Of a stretch of DNA of 64,000 nucleotides, positions 11,711-22,397 are shown one piece after another; the first letter of the stretch is position 1, and each line of letters begins with the position of its first letter. The notes below the pieces were generated by a model, which worked only from the letters and a program-made list of their open reading frames with translations, did no database searches and was not told where the DNA came from. The stretch comes from Crossaster papposus (taxonomy: Eukaryota; Echinodermata; Asteroidea; Velatida; Solasteridae): assembly GCA_037893245.1 (NCBI GenBank), contig JBAIAA010000510.1, positions 496,001 to 560,000 of the forward strand. The letters are read 5' to 3'. The position numbers and the translations under genes were made by a program.

Positions 11711-14700
11711 GTCGTTGGAAACTTTTTCTTTTATTAATTTGTGGTTTGGAGGATTTTTGTGTTGCCCCTAAGGGAAAACAAAAACAACCAAACTTGCAAC
11801 TCAATGTGCTTTAATATGCGAGGCGGAACTGGGCACAGGGCATAGTGGAGACAACTGCAAAATATTAGATAATGGGTGAATTTTTTTTTGCAGATGTTTA
11901 ATCTGAAGTAGTCTGTGCCAGGAGAGTGCATTCGGTATTACCCACTGTTGTCTCGACACCAGATTTAAGGCTAGACTTTATTTGTACATCTTAGGAAACA
12001 ATTCAAATTACTTTTGCAGTCATCACTGACGCCACATTTGAACATTGCTCTAAAATGCAATTTTACCAGCAATTTTTTGTTTAACCTTTCAAATTACTTA
12101 ATTCAAATGCCTCCTTAAAACATTCATGTTTAACTCAACTTATAATTAGAATGCTTGTTTTTGTTTCAAGTGACCTGGAAATTAATTATTATTGTACGGT
12201 AACTTTTCTCAAAGCGCCTCGGAATATGTCTACATAGATAGATGGCGCTTTACAAATGCTTGTATTATTATTATTATTTATTAGAAAAAAATGAGACTGT
12301 CAAGGATAATGCCCGATTTAGTTTCTTCGAGATACACTCTTTGTTTTCCTTTCTGTTTTATATATTTCCCCCGTTGTACAAAGTTTGTCCTTTTATGCTT
12401 GTTCGACACAAAATTTGAATAAGCTGTGGAAACTCTCGTCTTGTATTGTGTTATTTACTGATCCTAGTTTGCTGAATAAATTGTGCCGTAGTCAGGCGAT
12501 GGAAAGATATAGATCCCCGCGAAATTAAAAAAACAGAGATTGTTAATCGCGAGCGACACGACATTTTGGAGCTGCGTAAAGCTAAGTTTTGAGACCAGCA
12601 ATGGTCGTGAGACATTGGGATCCAGGCTAACAGGACCCTATCTGACTGTAAGTATGGTCATTTGTGTGATATGCCAATGTTTTGATGAAATAAAGTTTAT
12701 GGTGAATTTTCATTAATTACCCGGATTTAATTGAGGTATAGCCTGGTTATTACTTATTATTCGCTAAATTTGATTGCGGATAAGTAGATGAATTGTTTAT
12801 GATAACGAGTCGTCGTTGTAATATAAGAAGTGAAGTTTCATGGTTTTGTCTTTCAAGAAATATGAAGTTCAATGAGAATGTACTCGTTCAGTAGCATAGT
12901 GTTCATAGTTCATTGTAGACGGCACATTTGCTTGGATACAGTCCAAAACAGTGACACCGGAACAGACGAGAAAACACAGGTCCGTGAGCCGGGTGTCAGG
13001 TGCCAGGAGCCAACAAGGTGCAAGAGGGTGTGGACAGCGATTGACCGCCGTTGCATTGAAGCAAGCAGAGCGTGACCGTCCATCACCAGTCACCAAGGGC
13101 GATAGCCGTCACAAACAGGGATCACTAGAGCCAAGTAGGCGCAGGGCATTCGTCCGACAAACCGCGGTGGGCCCACAGTAATTTAAATATATTCCGGAAT
13201 ATAGTTATGTATAGTTAGCCACGTTTAGTTTTGGCTATTGTTCTTCCATTGTGTTTTGTTATTGTTATTTATTAGTCAGAGTAATTATATATTTGGTTTA
13301 CATGTAAACAAACATATCTCTATCTAGAGCGGTATACATATATAGATTTAAGGCTAATAAGGTTAATAACCAGGAGTTAGTTTCAGTTTTGTAACGACTT
13401 GTGATCATTGTAAATAAATTGATGTAAATGATTTTGTAAATATACAAGATTTTTGAGAGCTTCTCTTATTGTCCTATGCGAGTGGTTTAGGGTTCGCAAA
13501 CGGGGATCGCTTTAAATTTAATCAATATTTCCATCCGGTTGTGACAGTGAAGTTTTAGGTATAAACTCTGGGGGAAAATGACCTGATTTGGTTTCATCTT
13601 GTGTTTTTCTGATAATAATAAATTTCTCATTGATTTCAGATATCACATGCAGTCAGGTGTTTCATTTGTAATTGATGACCATTTTGGTAAAATAAATAAA
13701 ACTTGTTTTTCTAATTTAAAAATAAATAAATAAATAAAGTCAAAATGTTGTCAATTTTTATAAAAATGAATATTATGTCGCAAAAAATTGCTATATACAT
13801 GGCTGCAAAGCCCACAGCTTTTAATTATATATAATAGAGCTCCATAGCCCCTCTGGTTCTGGAGATAATGACATGTTTGCATATTGATTAATTCCTTACA
13901 CAACTTGGAAAACGGCGCTGTATATGCAGCGCGCGTAGGGAGCCAATGCGGGCGCCCTCTGATGTACGCGGAGACCACGCGCGCTATGACCACGCTTACT
14001 CACATCGGCCTAATAATCTCTCGAAACATTCTAAACAGAATTGTGTCAAATTGCATGCGATTATGCGAGTTAGCCAAGACGACCTATTCGAAGGTCATGG
14101 CTAACCCCTTAAAATTAAAAAATGTTCCATATTGTTAATTTTGGCCATATTTTTAATAAAAATGCAAGGCTATAACCCCTTACAATTGTTTTTTTTCTTT
14201 AAAAAAGTACATTTTTTGTCAATTTAAATAAAATAGTCAGTTTCTCTTGTGGTTTATTTGTACATTGATTTTACTTTTTTTCTTCTAGACGACAAGCCAG
14301 ATGAAATAAACAAGGGGGGACCGGTACAATCTTTAATCCGTGTAAGCTTTTTATAAGGTCAAATAAAGAATATATCGTTTCTCATCCTCATGTGGATCAA
14401 TTATTTGCTGCAACAAAGGTTTTTAAACAAATACAAATTGTCAAAAATCTTCACATCAGCACTTTTCTACTAATCCTACCAAATCGGAGGGGTGGGGTTA
14501 GGGGAGGGGCGGAGGGTTGAGGAGGGATGGGGGAGAGAGTTTTAGGGTGGCCACGTAACCAGAAATGTTTTCCTGTTTTGATTAACCCATTTTCACGGTC
14601 CCAATTTGGCTTCCATCAGTGTCCCAATTTTGCTTTTTAAATCTCCATCGCGTTGCAATCTACAACTGTGCACTCCCTGGCTATAAAGTCACCGATATAT

Positions 14701-14818
14701 GAATTGAGTAACATGGCATACAATAGAAGACTGACGGGTTTCTGAAGACAGTATAACACCCATCTATAGGTAGTGATTTGTAAATAGCGTAGCCATGTAA
14801 CTTAGATGTGATCTACAA
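11711..14818. other. Intergenic, no recognised gene
   Basis: About 12215-12285 looks like the 3' tail of a LINE or SINE (GGCGCTTTACAAATGC plus ATT repeats). A good donor (CTGACTGTAAGTATGG) at about 12643 hints at an unidentified transcript. About 12990-13550 has LTR-like character (AT-rich, AATAAA, then GGTTTAGGGTTCGC), but no paired LTR or target duplication was found. 13730-14120 shares GCGCCCTCTGATGTACGC-type sequence with about 47520. A fragment resembling the satellite at 57.8-60.2 kb is at about 14098-14190. Confidence 0.4.
14275..14445 (+). repeat. Duplicated segment (second copy 17797-17925)
   Basis: Both copies have TTTTTTCTTCTAGACGACAA, CTTTTTATAAGG, ATATCGTTTCTCATCCTC and TGTGGATCAATT in the same order. 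The TTCTTCTAG could be a splice acceptor, but the short frame after it (DDKPDEINKGG) stops soon and is not recognised. Confidence 0.7.
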
Positions 14819-15001
14819 TTAGTTTCCTCCCATAAACACAGCCCAACCAAAGTACATCTGTGCTAGGTTGGCTTCTGAGGTAACTTCTTGTAGCAGGTAA
14901 TGGACGTGGCCCTCGATGGATAGAGGCAGCCCTCGCGTCTTGTTCTTGTTCTTCAGGATTCCCTGCATGCGTTGCTCGATGTCTTTGACGTGAGTCAGGA
15001 C
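14819..15001 (-). CDS. ATR: ATR kinase, last coding exon (FATC domain)
   Basis: After an AG acceptor the exon encodes 60 residues: THVKDIEQRMQGILKNKNK, then LPLSIEGHVHYLLQEVTS, then AQMYFGWAVFM. This is the extreme C-terminus of ATR, the PI3K-like checkpoint kinase that signals replication stress and DNA damage in the nucleus. The FATC domain is needed for kinase activity and partner contacts. The linker and the SIEGHVHYL motif distinguish ATR from ATM, mTOR and DNA-PK. Oddly, three residues (GGN) follow the FM where vertebrate ATR ends. I found no further ATR exons up to 18.9 kb, where transposons take over, so the rest of the gene must lie beyond those insertions or elsewhere, or this is an isolated fragment. 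Confidence 0.85.
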   Translation of the reverse strand, partial: VLTHVKDIEQRMQGILKNKNKTRGLPLSIEGHVHYLLQEVTSEANLAQMYFGWAVFMGGN

Positions 15002-15268
15002 CTTGGAATAAGACGGGATTGACAGGGAACGAACACAAAATTTAGTTTGTTTTAGTTGGATGATCAGATCACAGACAATCTCTTTTGGGTCGTTATAATT
15101 GTACTCGGGCGTGTCTTTCCTCAGGTGATCTTATGTGTTCCCACTCGCCCGATTACCTGTTCAATGAATTCACTAATGCGTTTCACTATACATGTATATA
15201 CATTACGGGCTACAGACGACAGTTCAGGTCTCACACTTTGGGCCGAGTGCCACAACGATTAATGCAAT
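15002..15268. other. Gap between ATR exon and transposon relic
   Basis: Would be ATR intron if the gene continues upstream on the minus strand. No exon recognised. Confidence 0.4.
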
Positions 15269-15741
15269 GGCTCACGGAGACCATTCTACTTCAATTAACA
15301 CAGATGCACTATTCGACAAGTTTAAAGAATATGTCGACAATAAGTTTAACAACAGTTCTAATCAAAAATCGGTCGAGTAAACCCAAAAAGAGATCAAAAA
15401 CAAGCTTGCGGCCAAAGATTTAAACAGACTAGGAAACTCGGCACAGTATGAATTTTGTGGCCAACTTGAAATATATTTAGGCAAAATTAAAGTTTCTATG
15501 TTTCAGACAGGGAACACGGACACAGCCATCGAGGCAATAAGACTCAATAAAAGACAGAAAACAAAAAATCCGCATCACAGACAACAGCAAAGCCGGCTGG
15601 GGTACCGTCCAGCACATGGAAAAGGACGGTCTTGACGACCTATCGGCAGACCAAAGGAAAAGAGTCCAAGCAGCTGAGGAAGCAGCACTGAAGGATTTCG
15701 AGTCTAGGAAGAGGGCAAGGATTTCACAAAATGATGCTGTT
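15269..15741 (+). pseudogene. Retroelement gag-like ORF relic
   Basis: Starts MAHGDHSTSIN, runs through ALFDKFKEYVDNKF, meets an in-frame TAA at 15378, continues as LGNSAQYEFCGQLEIYL, and shifts frame at an A-rich run near 15560. It ends IRITDNSKAGWGTV, DDLSADQRKRVQ and a stop at 15741. The layout (oligomerising N-terminus, DNSKAGW block, charged C-terminus) resembles ORF1/gag-like proteins of invertebrate retroelements. The exact family is not certain. Confidence 0.5.
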
Positions 15742-15974
15742 TAGCGATTACTTCCTGCTGACCGTAGTCTTTTTCGAGGTAAAGCATTTCCTTCAGACCT
15801 GTTCTTTGTCAATGTTCATTGTAGCCTCAATGTGACGGCCCCTTTTCCCATGCTTTTTTCAATAAAACATCTGAGATTCAAAGAATTAGTGTTTAATTTT
15901 CTTTCATTCTGTAAGTTTCATCCATTAGTAATAAACTGTTTTTGATTGCGTATGAGCGCAGCGAAGTAGCATGA

Positions 15975-16245
15975 CAAAATCATTTTGGCTAGGGGAATAT
16001 TTGTTAGAGGGGATTATAAGGTAGATGAACCATCATGGTAGACAAATCGCTTGGTTAATAGGATAATTTTTATAAAGAAAAAGATGGAGGGGACGGACCA
16101 TTTTGGCTAGGGGGATATTTTTTAGAGGGGATTAGAAGGTAGATGAACCATCTTGGTAGACAAATCTTCTGGTTTAAGGGGATAATTTTTGAAAGGAAAA
16201 ATAAAGAGAACAGGACATTTCGGTTAGGGGAATTTTTTTTAGAAA
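15975..16245. repeat. Tandem repeat, unit about 120 bp, just over two copies
   Basis: Repeats CATTTTGGCTAGGGG(A/G)ATAT, TTAGAGGGGATTA, AAGGTAGATGAACCAT and GGTAGACAAATC. A partial third unit starts near 16218 (GGACATTTCGGTTAGGGG). Confidence 0.75.
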
Positions 16246-17391
16246 TCATTTATTAAAGAAATTTATTATGTACATGTACCGGTATCTTTTATATTTAAAA
16301 AAATGACAAAGGTCACTATAACAGTGTAAAACTTTAAAATTAAAAATGGGTGGTATTAATATACTATTTAGGATAAGTGATAATAAACAATAAAGTATAC
16401 AGAAGTAATTAGTAATGGGATGCAATGAGTTATTTTGTTGTGTGTCCTAAATAACGACTATCTATTACTTTTCTGCGTTTGGATCGTAGTACTCTGATGA
16501 ATGATTATGTACAAGTAAATGTGTTCTCAAAAATTAAATTTAAAGCTTTAACACATACGTGTCCATGTATGATCAATATCTTCTGTTGACTATTAATTAA
16601 CATCTAGCTTCAGCAGTCTGATGGATTGTGTCTTTCAATTCTAGGGTTATTGTTTTCTAGATTCTATTAAAATGAATAAAGTATATAAACATAGATACGG
16701 ATATACAGAATACGAATATAGGATTTAAAACTGGTTAGTGTCCTTACAAATAATGTTTAAAGGAAAAATATATATATATATATATTAATTAGTGGAATGC
16801 GGCTTAATGAGTGCAGATCTGTTTCTGGAGAAAGCAAAGATGTCAAATTGGAGTGGCGCCTATATCTAGAGGTATTATTATTAACACTGTTAGTCGTCGT
16901 AAAGTTCTAAAAGGAATAGAGAAACATTGACTATCATTGTATGACAATTTGATTACATTTTAATCAAAATGCAAGGCTAGCCCTCTTACAGTTTAAATGT
17001 TTTGCAAAAAGTCGAATGTTAGCCAATTAAAAACAAAAATGCAACACTAAACCCTTACAATGTTACCTCTATTTCCAATATACCGGACTTGTGCCAACCA
17101 GTAGTATTAGGTTCGTCAAAACGGAGTTTTAACTGTAGACCTCAATCACACTTAATAATAAAAAGATAAACACAATAATTCAGTTTCATGAAAAGTTCTT
17201 TAATTGTCAAAATTTCTTGTGCATCATACAATCGAAACCAAAACAAATTCAAAAATCAGCTCAATGGCTGAATGCTTATCCATAGTACAATGTTATATAA
17301 AGGTATACAATACAAATACATGTACACAAAAAATGAGAAAATTGCACATCAGTTTGTAGTCTTAGTTGCAAGACGTTTAATCGCGGTATCG
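16246..17391. other. AT-rich spacer without a gene
   Basis: Holds a (TA)n run near 16770 and two degenerate relatives of the 57.8-60.2 kb satellite (AAAATGCAAGGCTAGCCC near 16970 and AAAATGCAACACTAAACCC near 17035). No coding region seen. Confidence 0.5.
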
Positions 17392-17640
17392 TAGGCTGAC
17401 CTTCAAATAGGACGTCTTGGCTAACCAACAATCGCTCGGAAAATTCTAAAAGCATAATTGTGTTGCATTTGCATGCGCGTGTGACGTTGCATGCATAATT
17501 ATGTGACGTCACAGAAACTTGACCATGTTAAGTCACGCGATTGTACACGCAACGTCACACGCGCATGCGAATTTTTCGAGTGATTATGTTAGTTAGCCAA
17601 GACGTTCTATTTAAAGGTCATGGCGTGGCCACGTTAGACT
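17392..17640. repeat. Long imperfect inverted repeat
   Basis: The left arm includes TGACCTTCAAATAGGACGTC and TTGGCTAACCAAC; the right arm includes AGCCAAGACGTTCTATTT and AAAGGTCATGG. Inner blocks GCATGCGCGTGTGACGTTGC and GCAACGTCACACGCGCATGC are exact complements. A fold-back transposon is the likely explanation. Fragments of the same family occur at 14066-14105. Confidence 0.65.
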
Positions 17641-17738
17641 TTAAAGGACGCCAGTGGCCTACGGGCGCTGCATACCGCGATTTGGACGTCTTGCAACCAA
17701 GACGTCCAGTTTGCAATCTTTGGCTCTTAAAAAACAAC

Positions 17739-17796
17739 AATGTAGGTAATTTTCAACGATCAGTCATTTGAATGATCGTTGACAATTACCTACATT
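17739..17796. repeat. Near-perfect 58-bp hairpin
   Basis: Arms of 24 bp (AATGTAGGTAATTTTCAACG then ATCA, and its complement with one mismatch) around a 10-bp loop. It directly precedes the repeated TTTTCTTCTAGACGACAA segment. Confidence 0.85.
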
Positions 17797-18414
17797 GGTT
17801 TTTCTTTTTTCTTCTAGACGACAAACCAGATTTTTAATCCATGCAAGCTTTTTATAAGGCCAAATCATGAATATATCGTTTCTCATCCTCGTGTGGATCA
17901 ATTTTTTGCTCCAACAAAAGTTTTAAAATCTTAGTCATATTCTAATTATTATCATAATGACACGACCCTATAAACCAAAAATCATCTGGACTAGAAACTA
18001 GTTTTGTTTTTTATCTGGCCTGATCATTCGCTAGGTTATTTTTGAAATGAATGTAAATGTTCCTGTGTGCTTTAAACACCATTTGAGTACTTAACTCTTC
18101 TAGCTTATAAGTCCGGAGGATTTATACTTCTTGGGTGTGGGGAGTGATATTCCTAGCACCCGTGAGTGGTTAAGCTCCCTCTACTGCCCCAGTCAGGTGT
18201 AGCAGGGGGGTATACCTGCATCACCAGGCCGCGAAATTATTTTCCCCACTATGGGAAAGGGTAAATGGGCGTTTCTATACCCCTCGCGTCATGATTATTC
18301 AGTAGTTTCAACAATAATACTAAAATATATTGTTATTGCTCAGTCGACTAGTTACACGTAGACCAGAGGTACATTAAAGCACTTAGAAAAACGGCTTCTG
18401 TCGACCTCTCCCAG

Positions 18415-18600
18415 TAGCCAAGTAGATAATGGTTAGGTTATAGATCGTAAGATTGGGGTTCGAGTTCTCATGGGTTCGATTGTGCTCATTTTTCATTGAC
18501 TATTTTTGTATTGTAAGTTTATTGTGGGATGAGTTTAATTTGAGGGGAAGCAAGGTTCTAAGAACCTAAGTGTCTTCCATTCAGTGTGGTCTAGACACGC
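18415..18600 (+). repeat. tRNA-derived SINE-like element
   Basis: CCAGTAGCCAAGTAGATAATGG is followed by a B box (GGTTCGAGTTC) and a body with GGGGAAGCAAGGTTCTAAG, comparable with 9127-9300. Confidence 0.4.
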
Positions 18601-18935
18601 CCAGTTATGATAATTGGCCTTTACCATGTTGGAAAAAAAAATCACGCCACCGGGCCCTTTCAATTCGTATGGAAGGGTCCCATAGACTAACGAGTAATCT
18701 GAAGTCGACCACCATTTATCTCGTCGCTTGGCGTGTAAAATACAAGGCTGGGTCTACCTGCTGATTGAAACATCGTCGTAATATTCGTTTTTTGTAGTAC
18801 ACAATGAGGTCGTAGCTGTCAGACGTGTCTTTCAGATCGCTCCCCCAATTTTTGTTTTACATTTATTCTGTCAGTGCTCGACGGTACTCGTTTATTTTTG
18901 TCTGCGGTAATTAAGATCATTACTTCATCAATAGA

Positions 18936-19600
18936 ATGGCAGAACCTACAGAGCCAAAAAAGACAAGAGCGGCCGGAGAAATAAGGACTCGACAAACCAG
19001 ACGAACTTGAGTGATTAAAACCAAGATGGTTGCCGTGCGTGTTCCTGTCGCGATTCTATCAGCGAGGTACACATTTAACTTGATAGAATCCTTGAGACCC
19101 TCGCTACCTTGGAATCAAGATTGTCTGGCCTGGAGACTAAACTCAGCACAGTGAGTAGTACCGTCTCAAATCATGATCATGATATCGAGGATCTCAAGAC
19201 CAGCCTAAATATGAGGGATGAGCGAGTGAGTTCATTGACTCCCCAGATCAACAACCAAGCAGCCTCGAATTTTAATCTCATCGGCAAACTTTAAAACCAA
19301 TAAGTTGTTAAACGTTAATATACATGGAATTCCAGAAGGATCCGAATGAACTCAAACCTGCGAGGAATTTCTTTCTAGCTTCTTCGTAGATCACATGAAG
19401 CTTGAAGGCGGAGACGAAATCGAGATAGAGCGGGCTCACCGCACTCCTGGTCGGCAAGCAGCCAACACCCCGGGCAGTTGCAACCCTCGGCCCCGTCCCA
19501 TCCATTGCAAGTTATTACGGTCAGGTGATAGGCAGTTAATTCTGAAGCAAGCTTCAAGATCTCTTAAGAATCACCGGCATTAGACGCGACGAGCGAGTAA
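18936..19600 (+). pseudogene. L1-like LINE ORF1 relic
   Basis: Starts MAEPTEPKKTRAAGEIRTR, hits a stop at once, then gives a coiled-coil-like stretch (ILETLATLESRLSGLE, TVSSTVSNHDHDIEDLK) and an RRM-like region with VNIHGIPEGS, IEIERAHRTPGRQ and RPIHCKLLRSGDRQLIL. That order matches the RNA-binding ORF1 protein of L1/Tx1-type retrotransposons (coiled-coil trimerisation followed by RRM). Stops and frameshifts interrupt it. No ORF2 follows: it abuts an inverted-repeat arm at 19703. Confidence 0.65.
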
Positions 19601-19702
19601 GCTTCGCCTATATCCTGTGTACCACCCCTGCCTCGATCGCCTACAAGCACCCTAGCGGACCATTCAAGTCGTTTCGCCTGGGAGATGAAGCACCCAAATT
19701 CC

Positions 19703-19808
19703 GTTGATAAGGCCAAATAAAAAAAATGTTTAGCGTCATGCCTTTTTTTTTTTAAAGGAAGGAGGAGGCTCCCCTTTTTTTTTTTTTCTTTCTTTTTACA
19801 AAATGGCT
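19703..19808 (+). repeat. Left arm of an older inverted-repeat element flanking the DIRS insertion
   Basis: GTTGATAAGGCCAAATAAAA, GTTTAGCGTCATGCC and a purine/pyrimidine tract are matched in reverse complement at 26772-26900 (GGTGACGCTAAACATG, TTTATTTGGCCTAATCAAC). The match is imperfect. Simplest reading: the DIRS element inserted inside an older inverted-repeat transposon. Confidence 0.5.
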
Positions 19809-19830
19809 GCCCGACACATTTTAATTTAAC

Positions 19831-20030
19831 AATTAAACGAAAGAAATGAAGTTTAATTATAATTCTACCGAGTCTACCACTGGCACTTAAGGGCTTATGT
19901 GAGATTGCACCTATCACCGGAATGTATCGTCACACTTGAGAGCACCTATTTTAAAAGAACAATGGTGGTCTCCCTATATAACCACGCACGAGGCACAAGT
20001 TCCTCAGTGCATTTTGATGTGTACTCTGAA
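19831..20030 (+). repeat. DIRS inverted terminal repeat, left
   Basis: Contains CACCTATCACCGGAATGTAT, CACACTTGAGAGCACCTAT, AACAATGGTGGTCTCCC and CACGCACGAGGCACAAG. The reverse complement of this block is at about 26455-26570. Confidence 0.9.
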
Positions 20031-20084
20031 TTTGCCGTCAATTAATTCCTTGACATGATTTATGCATCTTGGCAATCGGACCCT

Positions 20085-20215
20085 GGGCGGGTACGTAAGC
20101 CCTTCAGTGCCAGTGGTAGACTCGGTAGAATTATAATTAAACTTCATTTCTTTCGTTTAATTCTTAAATTCTACCTCGCTACCACATGGCACTTCGGACT
20201 TACGTGAGATGTTTA
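20085..20215. repeat. DIRS internal complementary region
   Basis: AAGCCCTTCAGTGCCAGTGG to TTTCTTTCGTTTAATT is the complement of the left extremity (19831-19900). The adjoining ATTCTACCTCGCTACCACAT to CTTACGTGAGAT is the complement of the right extremity (26568-26606). The two outer ends therefore sit side by side, as DIRS circularisation models require. Confidence 0.88.
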
Positions 20216-20526
20216 GAGTACAAATTGACGGCAGAAAATAAAGGGCAGATAATTTAATCCGCTGCACTACATGTATTATATTCATTCTCTTTCATGCTCA
20301 GTTGTGCATTTGCACGGCATGTTTCTCGCCATAAAATAAGAGGGGTCAGCATCAGACTGAGGCTCCAAAAGGTTACACTTGAACCAAAGGTACATAACGT
20401 ACTTAGTTTAAATATTAGCCTGACTCTGCTCAGGACAAATAATAAGATTAACCTGAGCATTATTGATTACATCAATAATTCCAGATATATCATGGTATAT
20501 ACTGGTCAATATTAATCATAACATCA

Positions 20527-21501
20527 TTATTTATTTGCAGCTGATGCAGCGCAGTCTAAAACTGCCTTGGCAAAGCTGGAGGCCTCGACTGGTTTATTGT
20601 AGAATTTTGCAAATGTTGCACAATTTGTCCAGCCGGCGGTCTTTAGTATGGTTTCCAAAGGCACGCCCTGGCGATAGGCAGCACTACATGTCGCTGATCT
20701 CGTGCTGTGAGCTGAAAAAGTAGTGGTCGTATCTACACCTGCATTCCCAAGGGTGGATTTTATTCAACTGGATATTGTTTGTGCGCCAATTTCTTTGTGC
20801 GGCGATACGTAGCTCAAGAATAACTTTCTTTTGGTACCTCGTACAGCATGTGTTCTACTGATATATTCTTTTAACAAACTTACAACACAGAGCGACTGGT
20901 CTTGGGGATACTGTTGCATTGCAACATTAGTGTTGTGTTTACCAACCTTTGAGGTCTTAATTAATTTATCAATTACAAAAACAACACCGTTTGTAGTAGC
21001 CTGAATACAATCAAGGTTAAGTAGAGACAATGTTTGACAACGTTGCCCTGACACTAGGGCAGTAAGTACAACCATTTTCATGGTAAGATTTCTGAGCGAC
21101 ATTTTGTCATTGGGGCCCAGATTTTTAAGGTAGTCCAAAACTACTTTAACGTCCCATGTACACGAGTATTTTGGTGTCAAAGGTCGTAGGTTAAACATCC
21201 CTGTCATGAATCGCTTGACGAGAGGATGTGATCCAACGGTCATACCCCCTCTGGGGAGTATTAATACTATTACTGCCGCTAAAGCACTCCGTAAAGTGTT
21301 CAGGCTATTGTATCCACTGCCATCGTGAAATTGTTCAGTGAGGCAAGAAATTACTGACTGTACAGTTGCTCGAACTGGATCAGTTTTTGTCCTAATACAG
21401 AACAAAACCCATTTTTTGAGGGCAGACCAGTAGCACTTCTTAGTACTGTCTCTCCATGACGCAATGATAATATCGGCAGACTTTCTTGAAATACCTTGCA
21501 T
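20527..21501 (-). pseudogene. DIRS tyrosine recombinase with one nonsense codon
   Basis: 325 codons in a single frame. The catalytic set is visible: Arg in SGQRCQTLSL, His-x-x-Arg in SAHSTRSATC, and the nucleophilic Tyr in FAKFYNKPV. The only lesion is TGA at 20764-20766, where DIRS recombinases normally have Trp (ISS-stop-IKSTLGNAGVD). The enzyme would rejoin the circular cDNA to the genome. A single-base sequencing difference could explain the stop. Confidence 0.85.
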
Positions 21502-22397
21502 TCGTAAGGTTTTCCTGACAAGAGACAGGCCGCAAGCCTCAGTCGATGTCGCAATGGATGACGTCTATCTGAGGAGGAAAGTGTAAGCAAATCAGGCTTG
21601 TTGGGCAAAATAACAGGTAGCCTTGTTAGCATTTTGAGCAATTTTGGGAACCACGTTTGTGTATGCCAAATAGGAAAGATAAGTATCCCTACTGCTTTGT
21701 CGCTATCTGTTTTTGATAGCACTCTGTCAATGAGACAGAACGGTGGAAACGCATAAAAGATTGAGCGTGACCAGTCAAGGGTGAATGCATCCACGTGCGA
21801 TGCGCCTGGCTCGGGATGCCAAGATACAAAGGGTTTTATCTGAAAATTCAGACGAGAGGCGAACAGATCAATCTGTGGTTTGGCAAAACTTTGAACAATC
21901 TTCGCAAAAATGTTTGAATCTAATTTCCACTCTAAATCTTCGTGGAAATTTCTTGAGGCAAAATCGGCAATTTCGTTCTTAATGCCTGGTAAGTGGGACA
22001 CTGAAAGCCATATTTTCCGGTCCATACACCATAGCCAAATTTCCCTGGCTAAATTGTTCAATATCTGGGATTGTGTGCCTCCAAAATGACAGATATATGC
22101 CACTGTAGTTGAATTATCCGATTTTAAGTGGACATGTATGCCATGAGCCTCTGAAAATAGTGATTTTAGGGCCATATAGCATGCTTTTAGTTCTAGGCAA
22201 TTGATATGGTTCAATGATTCTTCGGAAGACCATTGTCCTCCAAAAGTCTGGTCGCCACAATGGACTCCCCAGCCCTGACGCGAAGCGTCGGTTTCGACAA
22301 TAAAATCTGGCATGCGTCTGCGTATTGGGGCTGATGATGTTTTTAAATTAGAAGCCCACCAATTTAGGTCTGAAATGGCACCTCCGGATAAAGTCAT
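21351..22397 (-). CDS. DIRS RNase H and connection domain
   Basis: MTLSGGAISDLNWWASNL is the usual DIRS junction. The RNase H acidic residues are visible in VETDASRQGWGVHCG, CLELKACYMALKS, LKSDNSTTVAYI and NEIADFASRNF. The DIRS-specific block follows (PQIDLFASRLNFQ, SWHPEPGASHVDAF, FYAFPPFCLI). In an intact element this is fused to RT. It overlaps the recombinase frame for about 150 bp. Confidence 0.87.
   Translation of the reverse strand: MTLSGGAISDLNWWASNLKTSSAPIRRRMPDFIVETDASRQGWGVHCGDQTFGGQWSSEESLNHINCLELKACYMALKSLFSEAHGIHVHLKSDNSTTVAYICHFGGTQSQILNNLAREIWLWCMDRKIWLSVSHLPGIKNEIADFASRNFHEDLEWKLDSNIFAKIVQSFAKPQIDLFASRLNFQIKPFVSWHPEPGASHVDAFTLDWSRSIFYAFPPFCLIDRVLSKTDSDKAVGILIFPIWHTQTWFPKLLKMLTRLPVILPNKPDLLTLSSSDRRHPLRHRLRLAACLLSGKPYECKVFQESLPILSLRHGETVLRSATGLPSKNGFCSVLGQKLIQFEQLYSQ

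Noticed and set aside
12951-13181. Open frame of 76 codons with basic composition
   Set aside because: No recognisable domain, no flanking splice evidence in frame, and it lies in an LTR-like, otherwise noncoding stretch.
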